Source: Lacrimispora sphenoides
GTDB lineage: Bacteria > Bacillota > Clostridia > Lachnospirales > Lachnospiraceae
Direction of reading: 5' to 3'
Assembly: GCF_900105215.1 (NCBI RefSeq)
Contig: NZ_FOIP01000001.1
Span: 372,001-436,000, forward strand
Length of the DNA: 64,000 nt
Part shown: positions 46,171 through 54,779 of the stretch, in pieces
Numbering within the stretch: position 1 is the first letter of the stretch
Layout of the letters: every line of letters begins with the position of its first letter
Made by a program: the position numbers and the translations under genes
Notes under the pieces: model-generated
Databases searched by the model: none
Told to the model about the DNA's origin: nothing
The model's input: the letters and a program-made list of their open reading frames with translations, nothing else

Positions 46171-46997
46171 CAGACAATATGCAGGGCACCTTTTTCATCA
46201 GTGCTCAGATTCATTTTTCCTTCAAACATGCTTCCGTCTTCCGTAACCCGGTACAGCTCTTCTTTCCAGATGATCCACTGGTTTTTTGCCATTGAACCGT
46301 TGTTATTTAAATAATACCATTTGCCATCTGACCCGGTTTTCCATGTATCTTTTACCATAAATCCGGCACCATCGAACCAGTACCAGTTTTCTCCGTCCTT
46401 ATACCAATCGTTCGTAACATAATTTCCGGTATTCCCTAAGTAGAATCTCCATCCACCCTCTTCTTCAATCCAACCTGATTTATGCTGCGCTTCTGCAAGT
46501 GCTGCTTTAAAGCTATCCCAGGTATGTTCAGTATGATTGTATACATAAGGGTTGGGACAGATTTTTCCCGTTACATCATAATGGCGGATTACATGATCCG
46601 CCGGGACATTGTACTGCTTCATCAGTTCTTTTGTTAATAGGGCGGCAGCCTCTACTGTTGCATCTTCAAAATACCAGTCTCTGCTTGTTTCTGATTGACT
46701 TCCATTGTTCCTGACACAGAGCTCTATTCCCAGGCTGTTGCTGTTGCGGCATTCCGGATGGGTATATGTTTTTGCTCCGCAATGCCATGCAATATCTTTG
46801 TCCTCAACGGATTGCCATATTTCTCCGCTGAATCCGACAAAATAATGGGCGCTGGCCCCAATGTATTGGGAAGCGTAATATTTACAGTTTGCTTCTGCTC
46901 CTCCAAGAGCTCCTACGTAGTGTATTACAATATATTTTATTCGGTCGATCTGACCGTTACTGTAGTTGTATGGTGTCAATAATTTTTGAACTTCCAT
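46170..46997 (-). CDS. Endolysin: N-acetylmuramoyl-L-alanine amidase with wall-binding repeats
   Basis: A 275-aa lysis enzyme. The Amidase_2 (PGRP/T7-lysozyme-like) domain in residues ~1-165 has zinc ligands in YIVIHYVG and in IRHYDVTGKICPNP (His and Cys 8 apart), plus SNSLGIELC. Residues ~172-275 are choline-binding-like repeats (GWRFYLGNTGNYV, GENWYWFDGAGFMV, GKWYYLNNNGSMA). There is no signal peptide, so export depends on the holin. Last gene of the tail module, 1 bp after a small ORF. The repeats resemble those of the host surface proteins in this window, suggesting a shared wall ligand. Confidence 0.93.
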   Translation of the reverse strand: MEVQKLLTPYNYSNGQIDRIKYIVIHYVGALGGAEANCKYYASQYIGASAHYFVGFSGEIWQSVEDKDIAWHCGAKTYTHPECRNSNSLGIELCVRNNGSQSETSRDWYFEDATVEAAALLTKELMKQYNVPADHVIRHYDVTGKICPNPYVYNHTEHTWDSFKAALAEAQHKSGWIEEEGGWRFYLGNTGNYVTNDWYKDGENWYWFDGAGFMVKDTWKTGSDGKWYYLNNNGSMAKNQWIIWKEELYRVTEDGSMFEGKMNLSTDEKGALHIV

Positions 46998-46998
46998 A

Positions 46999-47154
46999 TC
47001 AAATTCCTTCCCTTAGGCCCACAAAGCCCATCTCGTCTGCATCAAAGGATTCCCGGAAACGTTCAATCTCCGTGTAATCGGAATTCTTTAGATTTTCCTG
47101 TATTCCCAAAAGCTCTATGTTTGGCATTGTTTCTGTTGCTTCGCTTTTAACCAT
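46999..47154 (-). CDS. Small protein (51 aa) between holin and endolysin
   Basis: Starts MVKSEATETMPNIELLG and ends EMGFVGLREGI. The ATG at 47154 has AAGGTGATTTA upstream and the stop is 1 bp before the endolysin ATG, so the two are coupled. Acidic, soluble, no recognisable domain. I do not know its function. Confidence 0.65.
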   Translation of the reverse strand: MVKSEATETMPNIELLGIQENLKNSDYTEIERFRESFDADEMGFVGLREGI

Positions 47155-47246
47155 TAAATCACCTTGTCCTTTCTGTTATTATTATATGATTTATTGGGAG
47201 GGAATGTACCGGGATTAAAGATGGGCTTTTGATGGGCTTTTCGTAG

Positions 47247-47666
47247 TTATTGTGATGTTTGTGATTTTTTGTTTAAAATATCTATGGCTTTAAAAAGAGC
47301 CGCTGGGAGAGGCAGCCCCATAAGGCCTGCATTCTCTACTATAGATATGAGTTCGTTTGCCATAAAACCTATGATGACTGTATCGCGTATGTAAGGGGTT
47401 CCTAGGGAGAGGTCCAGGCGGTGGGCCACCAGTACAAATAGGAGCGTCATACACTTCCTGCATAAGCCTTTAAATCCTGCTTTCGATTCAAGTGTTCCGG
47501 ATTCTGTCTTTATACTTTTATGGAATACTCCGGCTACTGCCAGGCCTGAAAGAAAATCAATGGCCATGAAAAGTATTAAAGTTCCGATACCGGTATCCCA
47601 TCCCCCAAATAAAGATGCTATAAAGCTACCTACCACTCCCAAAACTGTACATAATGTGTTTTTCAT
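47247..47666 (-). CDS. Phage holin (phi-CTX/TcdE family, holin 4)
   Basis: A 139-aa membrane protein with about three hydrophobic segments (VLGVVGSFIASLFGG, GTLILFMAIDFLSGLAVAGVF, LLFVLVAH) and the family motif MAIDFLSG, followed by VIIGFMANELISIVENAG. It would form pores that let the endolysin reach the wall and free assembled particles. The ATG at 47666 lies just after the XkdX gene. Confidence 0.93.
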   Translation of the reverse strand: MKNTLCTVLGVVGSFIASLFGGWDTGIGTLILFMAIDFLSGLAVAGVFHKSIKTESGTLESKAGFKGLCRKCMTLLFVLVAHRLDLSLGTPYIRDTVIIGFMANELISIVENAGLMGLPLPAALFKAIDILNKKSQTSQ

Positions 47667-47676
47667 TCATATTTTC

Positions 47677-47814
47677 TCACGTTTCTTTATATTCTTTTCC
47701 GGTAATCTCCCAGAATTCATCGGCTGTGATCCAGCGGTCTACGGCATTATATACCATTCCCTCAGACCATAATCCTGCATCAAAATATCCTTTTACCTTT
47801 TCAAACTTACTCAT
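47677..47814 (-). CDS. XkdX-like small phage protein
   Basis: A 45-aa protein, MSKFEKVKGYFDAGLWSEGM to EFWEITGKEYKET. The W-x-x-x-M-V-x-x-A-V and ITxxEFxxITG pattern is that of the XkdX family found between tail fibre and holin in PBSX-like phages. It follows the 103-aa gene directly. Function is unknown in all members. Confidence 0.85.
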   Translation of the reverse strand: MSKFEKVKGYFDAGLWSEGMVYNAVDRWITADEFWEITGKEYKET

Positions 47815-47815
47815 A

Positions 47816-48127
47816 TTATACTCCTTCTACATCGATGTCGGACATCATGGCTAAGTAGGATCCCCGGGCATACAACGCTGGCACCTGCTGCTCTGCAGTA
47901 GGTACATAATTGATCACCCCTTTGCTCCCATCGTCGTTTACACGGTAAAAAGCTCCGTCATGATATCTATCACCTATCCCGCATGGATACTGTGAACAGT
48001 CAACCGCATATGCTTCATTTCCATAAGCTGCCCTTGTCAATCTATTTGCTGTTTCATAATTATCACATACAATAATATTCTTTATTTCTTTTTTACTTAT
48101 CTGTGCAAATACTTGATGTACAATCAT
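47816..48127 (-). CDS. Phage protein of unknown function (103 aa)
   Basis: Soluble alpha/beta protein starting MIVHQVFAQISKKEIKNIIV. It carries a pattern seen in small proteins after tail fibres of clostridial phages (CDNYETANRLTRAAYG, DCSQYPCGIGD). One base separates its end from the XkdX gene start codon. I cannot assign a function; a fibre accessory role is suggested only by position. Confidence 0.7.
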   Translation of the reverse strand: MIVHQVFAQISKKEIKNIIVCDNYETANRLTRAAYGNEAYAVDCSQYPCGIGDRYHDGAFYRVNDDGSKGVINYVPTAEQQVPALYARGSYLAMMSDIDVEGV

Positions 48128-48154
48128 TTTATTTTCCCTTTCTAATTTTTATTA

Positions 48155-49603
48155 TTACCATCTTATAATGCAAATACCAGAACCGCCAGCATATCCTCCA
48201 CCTGGAGTGCTATAGGTATATCCACCACCACCACCACTTCCAGTTCCTGCTGCCCCATTAGATCCAGCAGCCCCCATTGCATTAGCACCATTTCCGCCGC
48301 CGCCAGCTCCGCCAAATGCTCTATCTGTATCGGCATATTGTAGACTTCCACCGCCACCACCGCCACCGGCATATAGTGTATTCCAAGATTCTCCGAATGC
48401 TCTTGTCGTTGTACCTTGACCAGAGGCGCTAGTACTGCCGCCATCGGAAGCTCCATTTTGTGCATTGGTTCCTCCTTTTTTTACTGCATAAGCTCCTTTT
48501 CCTCCTGCACTTCCACCAGAGCCACCATAACCGCCCATAGCTCCTCCTTCGCCTCCATCCGCGAAGACTAAAGTTGTGGATCCGTTCATTACTTTAGTTT
48601 CACCACCTTTACTACCACTAGAAAAGCCCTCTACAGCGGCACCTCCGGCTCCTATCACTACAGAAAACTGTTGTCCTGGTACAACACCTACGCTTTTGAT
48701 TGTAGAGGTTTTTCCGCTACCTCCGCCTCCGCCTGAATTATCATTAAGTCTCCGGCCACCGCCGCCGCTACCACCGCCACCTACACAAAATAAATCAATG
48801 CTTCGAACTCCGTCAGGTACAGTAAATGTGCCAGAAGAAGTAAATACTTGCTGACCTCTTGATGTAGTGGAAGCAGCAGCATTTAATGTATTTCCCCACA
48901 TATCCGAAGGGGAACCAGACATATAAGCTGTAGCACTAAAATAATAAGTAGTACCAATTGAGGGCATCGTAACAATAACTTGTGACCAGCCACCAGATGT
49001 TGCATTATTACCATATCCTGTATATATTCTGGTTCCACCAGTTCCCGGATATCCATCGGTAGAATAGTTAATAAATACTCCGCTAAAAGGTTTCCCTCCG
49101 GCCGCATACGGATTCTGCCATTGTAATAAAATTTGGTTTGTACTGTATGCGGCCGCACTAAAATTTAATATACTGTTTACTGAAAGAATCCCTGTAAGTT
49201 TACTTCCATTCACCCAAGCCGTTTGCCCATTTAAAATCTGTGCTGCAGTAGCTGTAGCAGAAGTCTGGCTTGCAAGGCTATTTGCAGTAACCTTACCTCC
49301 CCCATTGTGAAAACCGGCAGGCACTGTATAGGATGCACCAGCATTCAAACTCAGGGACACAGCACCATGGTTTACCATAGAACCCTTTCTCTTAATCTTG
49401 GGATTCGAGTTATAATATGATTTACCTTCCAGTACCTGACTATCTGATACGTCACCGGTAAGCTCTAATGTACCTTCTACCACCTCATCATAAGAGTCAG
49501 CTGTAATCACACTATATCCCTTTAAGACCTCCGCCTTTGTAGCCGTGCATTCATCTGAACCTACTCCTGATCCGCCGCCCCCGGCGATAATCACTTTACC
49601 CAT
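48155..49603 (-). CDS. Tail fibre / receptor-binding protein with glycine-rich tip
   Basis: A 482-aa structural protein. ATG at 49603 with AGGGGTGAG upstream; it overlaps the previous gene by 8 nt. The N-terminal part has repeated short motifs (SQVLEGKSYYNSNPKIKRKG, AAQILNGQTAWVNGSKLTG) typical of fibre shafts. Residues ~145-245 look like a fibronectin-type domain. The C-terminal ~215 residues are a glycine-rich domain with many GGGGSG blocks, ending GGSGICIIRW. Such tips often form polyglycine sandwiches that bind the host surface. As the likely adhesin it should decide target range. Confidence 0.83.
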   Translation of the reverse strand: MGKVIIAGGGGSGVGSDECTATKAEVLKGYSVITADSYDEVVEGTLELTGDVSDSQVLEGKSYYNSNPKIKRKGSMVNHGAVSLSLNAGASYTVPAGFHNGGGKVTANSLASQTSATATAAQILNGQTAWVNGSKLTGILSVNSILNFSAAAYSTNQILLQWQNPYAAGGKPFSGVFINYSTDGYPGTGGTRIYTGYGNNATSGGWSQVIVTMPSIGTTYYFSATAYMSGSPSDMWGNTLNAAASTTSRGQQVFTSSGTFTVPDGVRSIDLFCVGGGGSGGGGRRLNDNSGGGGGSGKTSTIKSVGVVPGQQFSVVIGAGGAAVEGFSSGSKGGETKVMNGSTTLVFADGGEGGAMGGYGGSGGSAGGKGAYAVKKGGTNAQNGASDGGSTSASGQGTTTRAFGESWNTLYAGGGGGGGSLQYADTDRAFGGAGGGGNGANAMGAAGSNGAAGTGSGGGGGYTYSTPGGGYAGGSGICIIRW

Positions 49604-50030
49604 TGTCACTCACCCCTCTCAAATAAACGCTGAAATCTCCGGTCGGTTTCTTTTCTCCGCAGTAAAACGTTACATATCCGTCTTCTGTTTCCCCATCAGT
49701 TATCATTCCAACCATTTTTCTTCTAAGTTTCACCTCTGCCGGAGATAATTCCTTTGGAGTACATGGGCTGATTACCGGGTTATCTGATGCTTTTATCCCA
49801 GTTACCGCAACTTTCTGGCTGTATGGAATCATATTGCTCCAGCCAGATGCAGAAATAATGACCTCTATGGGCCGCTCATGCTGCTCCTGAATCTTCTTAT
49901 TATAGAAAGTATTATTGAAAAGCTGTTCTATTTCAAAAGCCATTTCCTGACCGTCTGCCAGAGTCTCTCTGTCCCATTTTCTGATTTCCGTGGTATATTC
50001 AGGCGGATTTTTTACATTGCAAAATATCAT
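49596..50030 (-). CDS. Phage tail-region protein (144 aa)
   Basis: Starts MIFCNVKNPPEYTTEIRKW and contains VIISASGWSNMIPYSQKVAVTGI, a pattern found in proteins preceding tail fibres in PBSX-like clostridial elements. The stop overlaps the fibre start (ATGGGTAA). No known domain by eye; a fibre-attachment role is possible. Confidence 0.75.
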   Translation of the reverse strand: MIFCNVKNPPEYTTEIRKWDRETLADGQEMAFEIEQLFNNTFYNKKIQEQHERPIEVIISASGWSNMIPYSQKVAVTGIKASDNPVISPCTPKELSPAEVKLRRKMVGMITDGETEDGYVTFYCGEKKPTGDFSVYLRGVSDNG

Positions 50031-50042
50031 AATTAAACCTCC

Positions 50043-50438
50043 TTAAAAAATTTCATCCATATCATAAATCTGAGGAATGTCCGCATCTTTTCCTTTACGC
50101 ATAAATGTCCGATAAGCAACTAGATCGCCGTCCGAATCGAACAACCCCATTTCCGATATTTCTCTTCCTGTTAGTTCGCCCTTATCCAGAGTAGCAGTAA
50201 AACGGCATGTCGATTCCGCATCATTTGTGTATGCATGCGCTTCTATTTCTTTCTTCATTAACTCATTGTAAAGCCCAATTTCATTGCCTGTTGTTGTCTT
50301 AGGCTGTCCGTTTTCATCCACGCCTCCGTCTCCCCATGCCATGTGCGTGATAGTCGGGAGTGTTATATCCCCGGCATGAGCCTTGCAGAACTTCTTCCTG
50401 CCTGTTGTTGTTATTACTCCATTTGATGTTTTTGTCAT
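50043..50438 (-). CDS. Tail-collar/fibre-associated protein (131 aa)
   Basis: N-terminal TSNGVITTTGRKKFCKAHAG and THMAWGDGGVDENGQP match the phage tail-collar fibre N-terminal family found in Myoviridae-like tails. EISEMGLFDSDGDLVAYRTF is also characteristic. It probably connects fibre to baseplate. It lies between the YmfQ-like gene and the 144-aa gene. Confidence 0.78.
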   Translation of the reverse strand: MTKTSNGVITTTGRKKFCKAHAGDITLPTITHMAWGDGGVDENGQPKTTTGNEIGLYNELMKKEIEAHAYTNDAESTCRFTATLDKGELTGREISEMGLFDSDGDLVAYRTFMRKGKDADIPQIYDMDEIF

Positions 50439-50453
50439 TTTTCTCTTCCTCTC

Positions 50454-51371
50454 TTATAAAATTGATAAGCCACCATTTAACTTACGCCTTCTATCTAATT
50501 TCCAAGTGTTATTCACTACATTTACGTTCATAACGCGGGTAGGACCTGCTGTTACCTGTTCCTCTGTTTCAGATGCAAAAGCCACTTTCTCTTTGCATTG
50601 TATATCTCCCCTTAAGTCAGTTCTAAATCTCAAAATATTATTACCTGTGGTAATTCGCTCCACAGTTACCGTAGGTACTTTTATTCGTTCTGTCGCTTGT
50701 ACAAATTCAGGAACATTCACCCCAAATCTGGATCTTATTGGATAAAAATCGATAAATTCTCCACTGTTATACCCATTCAGCCTGCGGCTGCCATCTAATG
50801 ACCATAGATTGTCCAAATATAAGTGAGGCAGATTATAGCGAGGATAAAAGCCTGTCCAGTAGCGGATTGAATTTTTACAAGAAGTCTGAATATTATAATT
50901 TTCCTGATATTTGCTTAAAAAAAACGTCTCCAAATTGGCTGGTATCATTTCCCGAATCATTCCTTGAATACTTTTCAAGACAGTTATCGGCCTCTCCTTC
51001 ACCACAAGCTTTAATTTATAAATATGATGAAAAATATATAATTCATAGTCTTCACCTAGCAATGCTGTTAGCTGTTCTCCTAATTTACTCTTCGAGTAAG
51101 GGAGTTGGTAATTCCAATTTGCCAGAACTGCTGACCTTCTCTCATCAAGAGTGAATTGAGGCTCTGGTTTTAAACCCAAAAACAGCTCCCACTTCTTTAT
51201 TCCCTGATAGTCTGCCGTCAAAATGAATCCAGCGTCCCAAAGATCCTGGCAACCATCACAAAGAACTTTGAGTTCTTTGGCTTCTAGTTTGGCGATACTG
51301 TCAAACTCAACAAATTCCTTAACGTAGTCCGGGAAATAAGATTTCAAATCATTTTCTCTCCGATCATACAT
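50454..51371 (-). CDS. YmfQ-like phage tail/baseplate protein
   Basis: A 305-aa protein. I start at the ATG at 51371 (GAGGGGTG upstream), overlapping the baseplate gene by 8 nt. The N-terminal two thirds follow the YmfQ/DUF2313 pattern (MYDRRENDLKSYFPDYVKE, GIKKWELFLGL, ERRSAVLANW, GMIREMIPANL). It follows baseplate J in all PBSX-like clusters. Baseplate wedge or fibre-connector role, by analogy with phage tail protein I. Confidence 0.88.
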   Translation of the reverse strand: MYDRRENDLKSYFPDYVKEFVEFDSIAKLEAKELKVLCDGCQDLWDAGFILTADYQGIKKWELFLGLKPEPQFTLDERRSAVLANWNYQLPYSKSKLGEQLTALLGEDYELYIFHHIYKLKLVVKERPITVLKSIQGMIREMIPANLETFFLSKYQENYNIQTSCKNSIRYWTGFYPRYNLPHLYLDNLWSLDGSRRLNGYNSGEFIDFYPIRSRFGVNVPEFVQATERIKVPTVTVERITTGNNILRFRTDLRGDIQCKEKVAFASETEEQVTAGPTRVMNVNVVNNTWKLDRRRKLNGGLSIL

Positions 51372-52419
51372 GAATTTCACCCCTCACAGCTATCCTGTCC
51401 GATGGAATTACATAATTTCCTCTTTTTCCATTGATGTTTGTATCAAACACATCAAGTATTCCTTCCACATCGAGCAGTTTGCTTTCAATTCTGGAAATCC
51501 TCACTACGTTTTCACTAACCTCCTGCCAGGATTTGTTTAGTTCTGCCAGATAGTCATCTATTGCATTACTGATATCACCAAAGCACCGACTAGCATCATA
51601 CCCTGTTTGATATGTAATATTAGTTACAACAGATATTTTCTCCTCCTCTGCTCCAACTACTGTTACTTCATGGCCAATAGGTGCTAGTCCATAACCTTTC
51701 CCTTGATTCGGCTCTGGGTCAATTTCATCCTGTACTGCTTGAATCAAATCAGCAGTAGGAATACTATAAGATGAATCAATAATAACCAGCTTCACAGTTC
51801 CACCACCGGCCCATGTAGGAAAGACCTTTACCCCTCCCACTCCGGAAATTGCAGATACCTTTTCTTTATAATCTGCTATATTTCCGCCATACGCCTGTGA
51901 TTTTAAACTATTAAAATAGCGCTTACGAAACCGCTCTGTTTCTTCCTCATCTTCTCCAGGTATTAATAATTCCGTCAATTCTGCCTTTGTCAGCCCTTTT
52001 ATATATTCAATAGGGATTAGCCTGCCGAAGTTGCTGTTTCCAGCTGCTCCTATTGTCTCGCATCGCATTCTATATTCACCAGTACCTAATCGCTCTACAA
52101 CTGTGTAATTAAAAACATTTAATGAAAAACGGCTGCCTATAGGTATTTCTATATTGAATTCTCCTTTTAATTCTGCATATGTAGCGGCTTTTGGTATTAC
52201 TCCACGCTCTGCTGCCCTTCGAATTAAAAACTCTCGGCTTGCTGAATCAGCAAACATTTCCTTTAAAACATGGTCCAATTCAATATACGTAATTGCAATT
52301 TCTGCTGCTGCCGGAGCCAAAGCCGTGTAAATGACGGATCCTTCTCTCCTATCCAGATCTTTTGGAACTCTATCCAACATCCGCCTCAAAATAACTTCAT
52401 ACGTCATATCCTCATGCAT
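51364..52419 (-). CDS. Baseplate J-like protein (XkdT)
   Basis: A 351-aa baseplate wedge protein. Motifs are LDRREGSVIYTALAPAAAEI at the N-terminus, then the core around ETERFRKRYFNSLKSQAYGGNIADY and GVKVFPTWAGGGTVKLVI. It forms the wedge ring that triggers sheath contraction in contractile tails. The ATG at 52419 shares its first base with the stop of the XkdS-like gene, implying tight coupling. Confidence 0.95.
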   Translation of the reverse strand: MHEDMTYEVILRRMLDRVPKDLDRREGSVIYTALAPAAAEIAITYIELDHVLKEMFADSASREFLIRRAAERGVIPKAATYAELKGEFNIEIPIGSRFSLNVFNYTVVERLGTGEYRMRCETIGAAGNSNFGRLIPIEYIKGLTKAELTELLIPGEDEEETERFRKRYFNSLKSQAYGGNIADYKEKVSAISGVGGVKVFPTWAGGGTVKLVIIDSSYSIPTADLIQAVQDEIDPEPNQGKGYGLAPIGHEVTVVGAEEEKISVVTNITYQTGYDASRCFGDISNAIDDYLAELNKSWQEVSENVVRISRIESKLLDVEGILDVFDTNINGKRGNYVIPSDRIAVRGEIHV

Positions 52420-52820
52420 TAAATACTCACCTCCTTTTCCATCATAATTTCACCATAAGTGGTATGAACCATAAACCTTACATGAAGGATTTTCCCATTA
52501 CCTTCAAAGGAAAATGTATCAACACTCTGAATCCTGTCATCCTGCTGCAACGCTTCTTTGATTCTTTTTTTGATCTTTGCTTTTATCAGCCCTGTTGACT
52601 TCCCGAATAAGCCGTTAAGCTCCACGCCATAATTCCAGCTATAAATGAGCCAGTCGAACCGTTCTGTATTAAGAATGCAGAAAACCGCTTGCTTTACCGC
52701 CTCCAAACCATCTACCGTTCCGATTACCCGCTTTCTTTCCGTATCCAGCCGAAAGGTCTTTGACGGCATCTGTACCATTTTAAAATCCTGTTCCAAAATA
52801 TTACCTGTCACCGGAAGCAT
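52419..52820 (-). CDS. XkdS-like baseplate protein (DUF2634, gp25-like)
   Basis: A 133-aa protein with TVDGLEAVKQAVFCILNTER, the LIYSWNYGVEL motif and the VHTTYGEIMMEKEV end. It corresponds to the T4 gp25-like initiator of sheath assembly in this tail type. Located between XkdR-like and baseplate J genes. Confidence 0.9.
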   Translation of the reverse strand: MLPVTGNILEQDFKMVQMPSKTFRLDTERKRVIGTVDGLEAVKQAVFCILNTERFDWLIYSWNYGVELNGLFGKSTGLIKAKIKKRIKEALQQDDRIQSVDTFSFEGNGKILHVRFMVHTTYGEIMMEKEVSI

Positions 52821-52836
52821 AGCAACACCTCCTTTC

Positions 52837-53151
52837 CTACCATGTGCCTATTGCCACGTACTGTTGTCCTCCCCTTTTCTGAAGCAAAAGAACCTTTTGA
52901 CCTTCTTTTAATCCATTTTTCACGGTTACAGTCACCTCTCCGACCCCAGGAATATTCATCACTTCCCCATGCTCTGTAAACTGCTTCGGCAAAATAACCT
53001 GGGATTTGGATAGAATCGTTTTCTGGTCGATTTGTATTTCAACGGGATTTTCCTTTATTACAGTCCCCGGAATCACGTCACATGGATCTCCTGCTTCAAC
53101 CGCCTGAATAACGATCCGCTTTATATTTTCAATCCATTCTAAATCAGCCAC
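52837..53151 (-). CDS. XkdR-like phage protein (DUF2577)
   Basis: A 104-aa small beta-barrel protein (LEWIENIKRIVIQAVEAG, PCDVIPGTVI, LLLQKRGGQQYVAIGTW). It overlaps the end of the XkdQ-like gene. In PBSX-like elements it is an OB-fold spike or hub accessory. Confidence 0.88.
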   Translation of the reverse strand: MADLEWIENIKRIVIQAVEAGDPCDVIPGTVIKENPVEIQIDQKTILSKSQVILPKQFTEHGEVMNIPGVGEVTVTVKNGLKEGQKVLLLQKRGGQQYVAIGTW

Positions 53152-54100
53152 TGATTTTCGCCCCCCTCAATGTCAAATCCATAGTATGTATTCCTTCGTC
53201 AATTTTATGGGCTGCAGACTCGATTACCAGATAATTTTCTATTCCCTCATCCTTTATATCAAGGAATACCGGAATCAGGCAGCCTGCCCGTACCCGGATA
53301 TCTCCAAAGGCATCCTTGATGGTCAGGGTCCTGGATGGACGGTTATACAAAGTCAGATATGTTTCCGCTATGGCCTGGCCGTCTGCCCCTTTATCAATAG
53401 ACTCATCTTTCTGGAGAATCCCCCATTTATTGATATTTTCTGTGTGCTTTGTCATATAGATTTCTCTTTGCTTTGTATCACTGTTGTCACAATACAGTTT
53501 GATCTGGTTGTAAGTATCGTTGTCAATGCTGACCTTATAGTCATAATCCTGCGCTGTCTTGTTATCTATCATGATGTCAAGCTTCATGTTCTCCATATTT
53601 TTCAGGGTGAGTTTTCCTGCATCATCATAAAATGTAAACAGGTTTTTCGTATGTATCATTGCAAGATCCAGATTGTTCAAAATAATATCAAATAGCGTTT
53701 TATCCTTTTCCTTTCTGGAAATCCTGTCTTTCGTATCCTCTAATTCCCCCGTTTTCAAATGATAATCCCTGGCTATCATCTGGATAACCTCTCCGGCAGT
53801 TAAATCCGTGTAATTATAAGTCTCCTTATTTTTTAAATATCTAAGCTGATCGTAAGCGGTGACCTTCATTTCTCCATCGCTGCTCCAGCTTCGTTCAAAA
53901 ATAAATCCAAAGAAAACAGGTTTCCCATCCACATCCAGACGGAGGGCATTGCCCTCCTCGATCTGGAGTCGTTTGTCCGGGATCAGGGTAAAAGAACACT
54001 TTCCTGGCTGCCCTCTGCGCTGTGTTTCCCAGGTAATAGCTCCTTTCACTACCGGTTCGTATACGGTCTGGCCGTTCTGGATATATAAATGTGCTTCCAT
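53144..54100 (-). CDS. XkdQ-like tail hub protein (phage late control D type)
   Basis: A 318-aa baseplate hub component homologous in plan to T4 gp27 / P2 gpD. Evidence includes WETQRRGQPGKCSFTLIPDK, GFIFERSWSSDGEMKVTAYD, YNYTDLTAGEVIQMIARDY and the C-terminal SAAHKIDEGIHTMDLTL. It lies between the LysM gene and the XkdR-like gene, the standard order. Confidence 0.92.
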   Translation of the reverse strand: MEAHLYIQNGQTVYEPVVKGAITWETQRRGQPGKCSFTLIPDKRLQIEEGNALRLDVDGKPVFFGFIFERSWSSDGEMKVTAYDQLRYLKNKETYNYTDLTAGEVIQMIARDYHLKTGELEDTKDRISRKEKDKTLFDIILNNLDLAMIHTKNLFTFYDDAGKLTLKNMENMKLDIMIDNKTAQDYDYKVSIDNDTYNQIKLYCDNSDTKQREIYMTKHTENINKWGILQKDESIDKGADGQAIAETYLTLYNRPSRTLTIKDAFGDIRVRAGCLIPVFLDIKDEGIENYLVIESAAHKIDEGIHTMDLTLRGAKISG

Positions 54101-54110
54101 TTTCTACCTC

Positions 54111-54779
54111 CTATGGCATAATGAGAACCTGTCCTGGATAAATAACGTTTGGATTTGTTATTTTGTCCCGGTTCAGATTATGGATTTCCTGCCACCGGCC
54201 CCCGTTGCCAAGCTGTTTTTTCGCTATGGACCATAGACAGTCTCCCTTTGCAACTGTATAGTTCTTTTCTGGCGGCGGCTCCCCCTGGCGTTCCTCTTCC
54301 TGCTGCCCAGACTCTATTTCCTGCTTCTCCTCAACAATGGTAAAATTCATTATTTTAGTCCCATAACTTTTATATTCCTTCATTGTAAGCGAGACAATAA
54401 GATCAAGTCCCTCACTTACATCATCTGTAACCTTATAATCTTCTAGAGTTACATCCATGCTGGTATCAAATAGACTGTTGCCTCCCATCCCTTGCCGGAT
54501 AACGGTAAATTCAAAGGGGCTTTGACCCTCCTTTAAATCCTGAAGTCTTTCAAGAAAATCCTCCGCACTGTCAATACTTCCATCCCAGACCGCACTGGGG
54601 TAATCCATTTGTGGAATGATTACATCAATGCTTATTTCGGCGAGTCCAAAGGATTTGACCAAATTTATCTCTTCTCCGTTTATCAGATTTACCGTCTTGT
54701 TCTGCCCGCTATACTTGACAGGGATCTTTTCCGGAGGCAGAGGGAGAAATATATCGTCAATATAAACTTCATATGCCAT
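54111..54779 (-). CDS. XkdP-like LysM tail protein
   Basis: A 222-aa protein. Residues 1-150 are the XkdP-type tail domain; a Glu/Gln/Pro-rich linker follows. Residues ~172-222 are a LysM domain (YTVAKGDCLWSIAKKQLG, NPNVIYPGQVLIMP) that binds GlcNAc polymers in peptidoglycan. It acts at the tube-baseplate junction (T4 gp53/LysM-like). The ATG at 54779 overlaps the tape-measure stop by one base. Confidence 0.93.
   Translation of the reverse strand: MAYEVYIDDIFLPLPPEKIPVKYSGQNKTVNLINGEEINLVKSFGLAEISIDVIIPQMDYPSAVWDGSIDSAEDFLERLQDLKEGQSPFEFTVIRQGMGGNSLFDTSMDVTLEDYKVTDDVSEGLDLIVSLTMKEYKSYGTKIMNFTIVEEKQEIESGQQEEERQGEPPPEKNYTVAKGDCLWSIAKKQLGNGGRWQEIHNLNRDKITNPNVIYPGQVLIMP

Noticed and set aside
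48200..48800. Repeat array resembling CRISPR in the glycine-rich fibre gene
   Set aside because: The repeats are short GGN codon runs within one open frame, with no regular spacers and no cas genes nearby.
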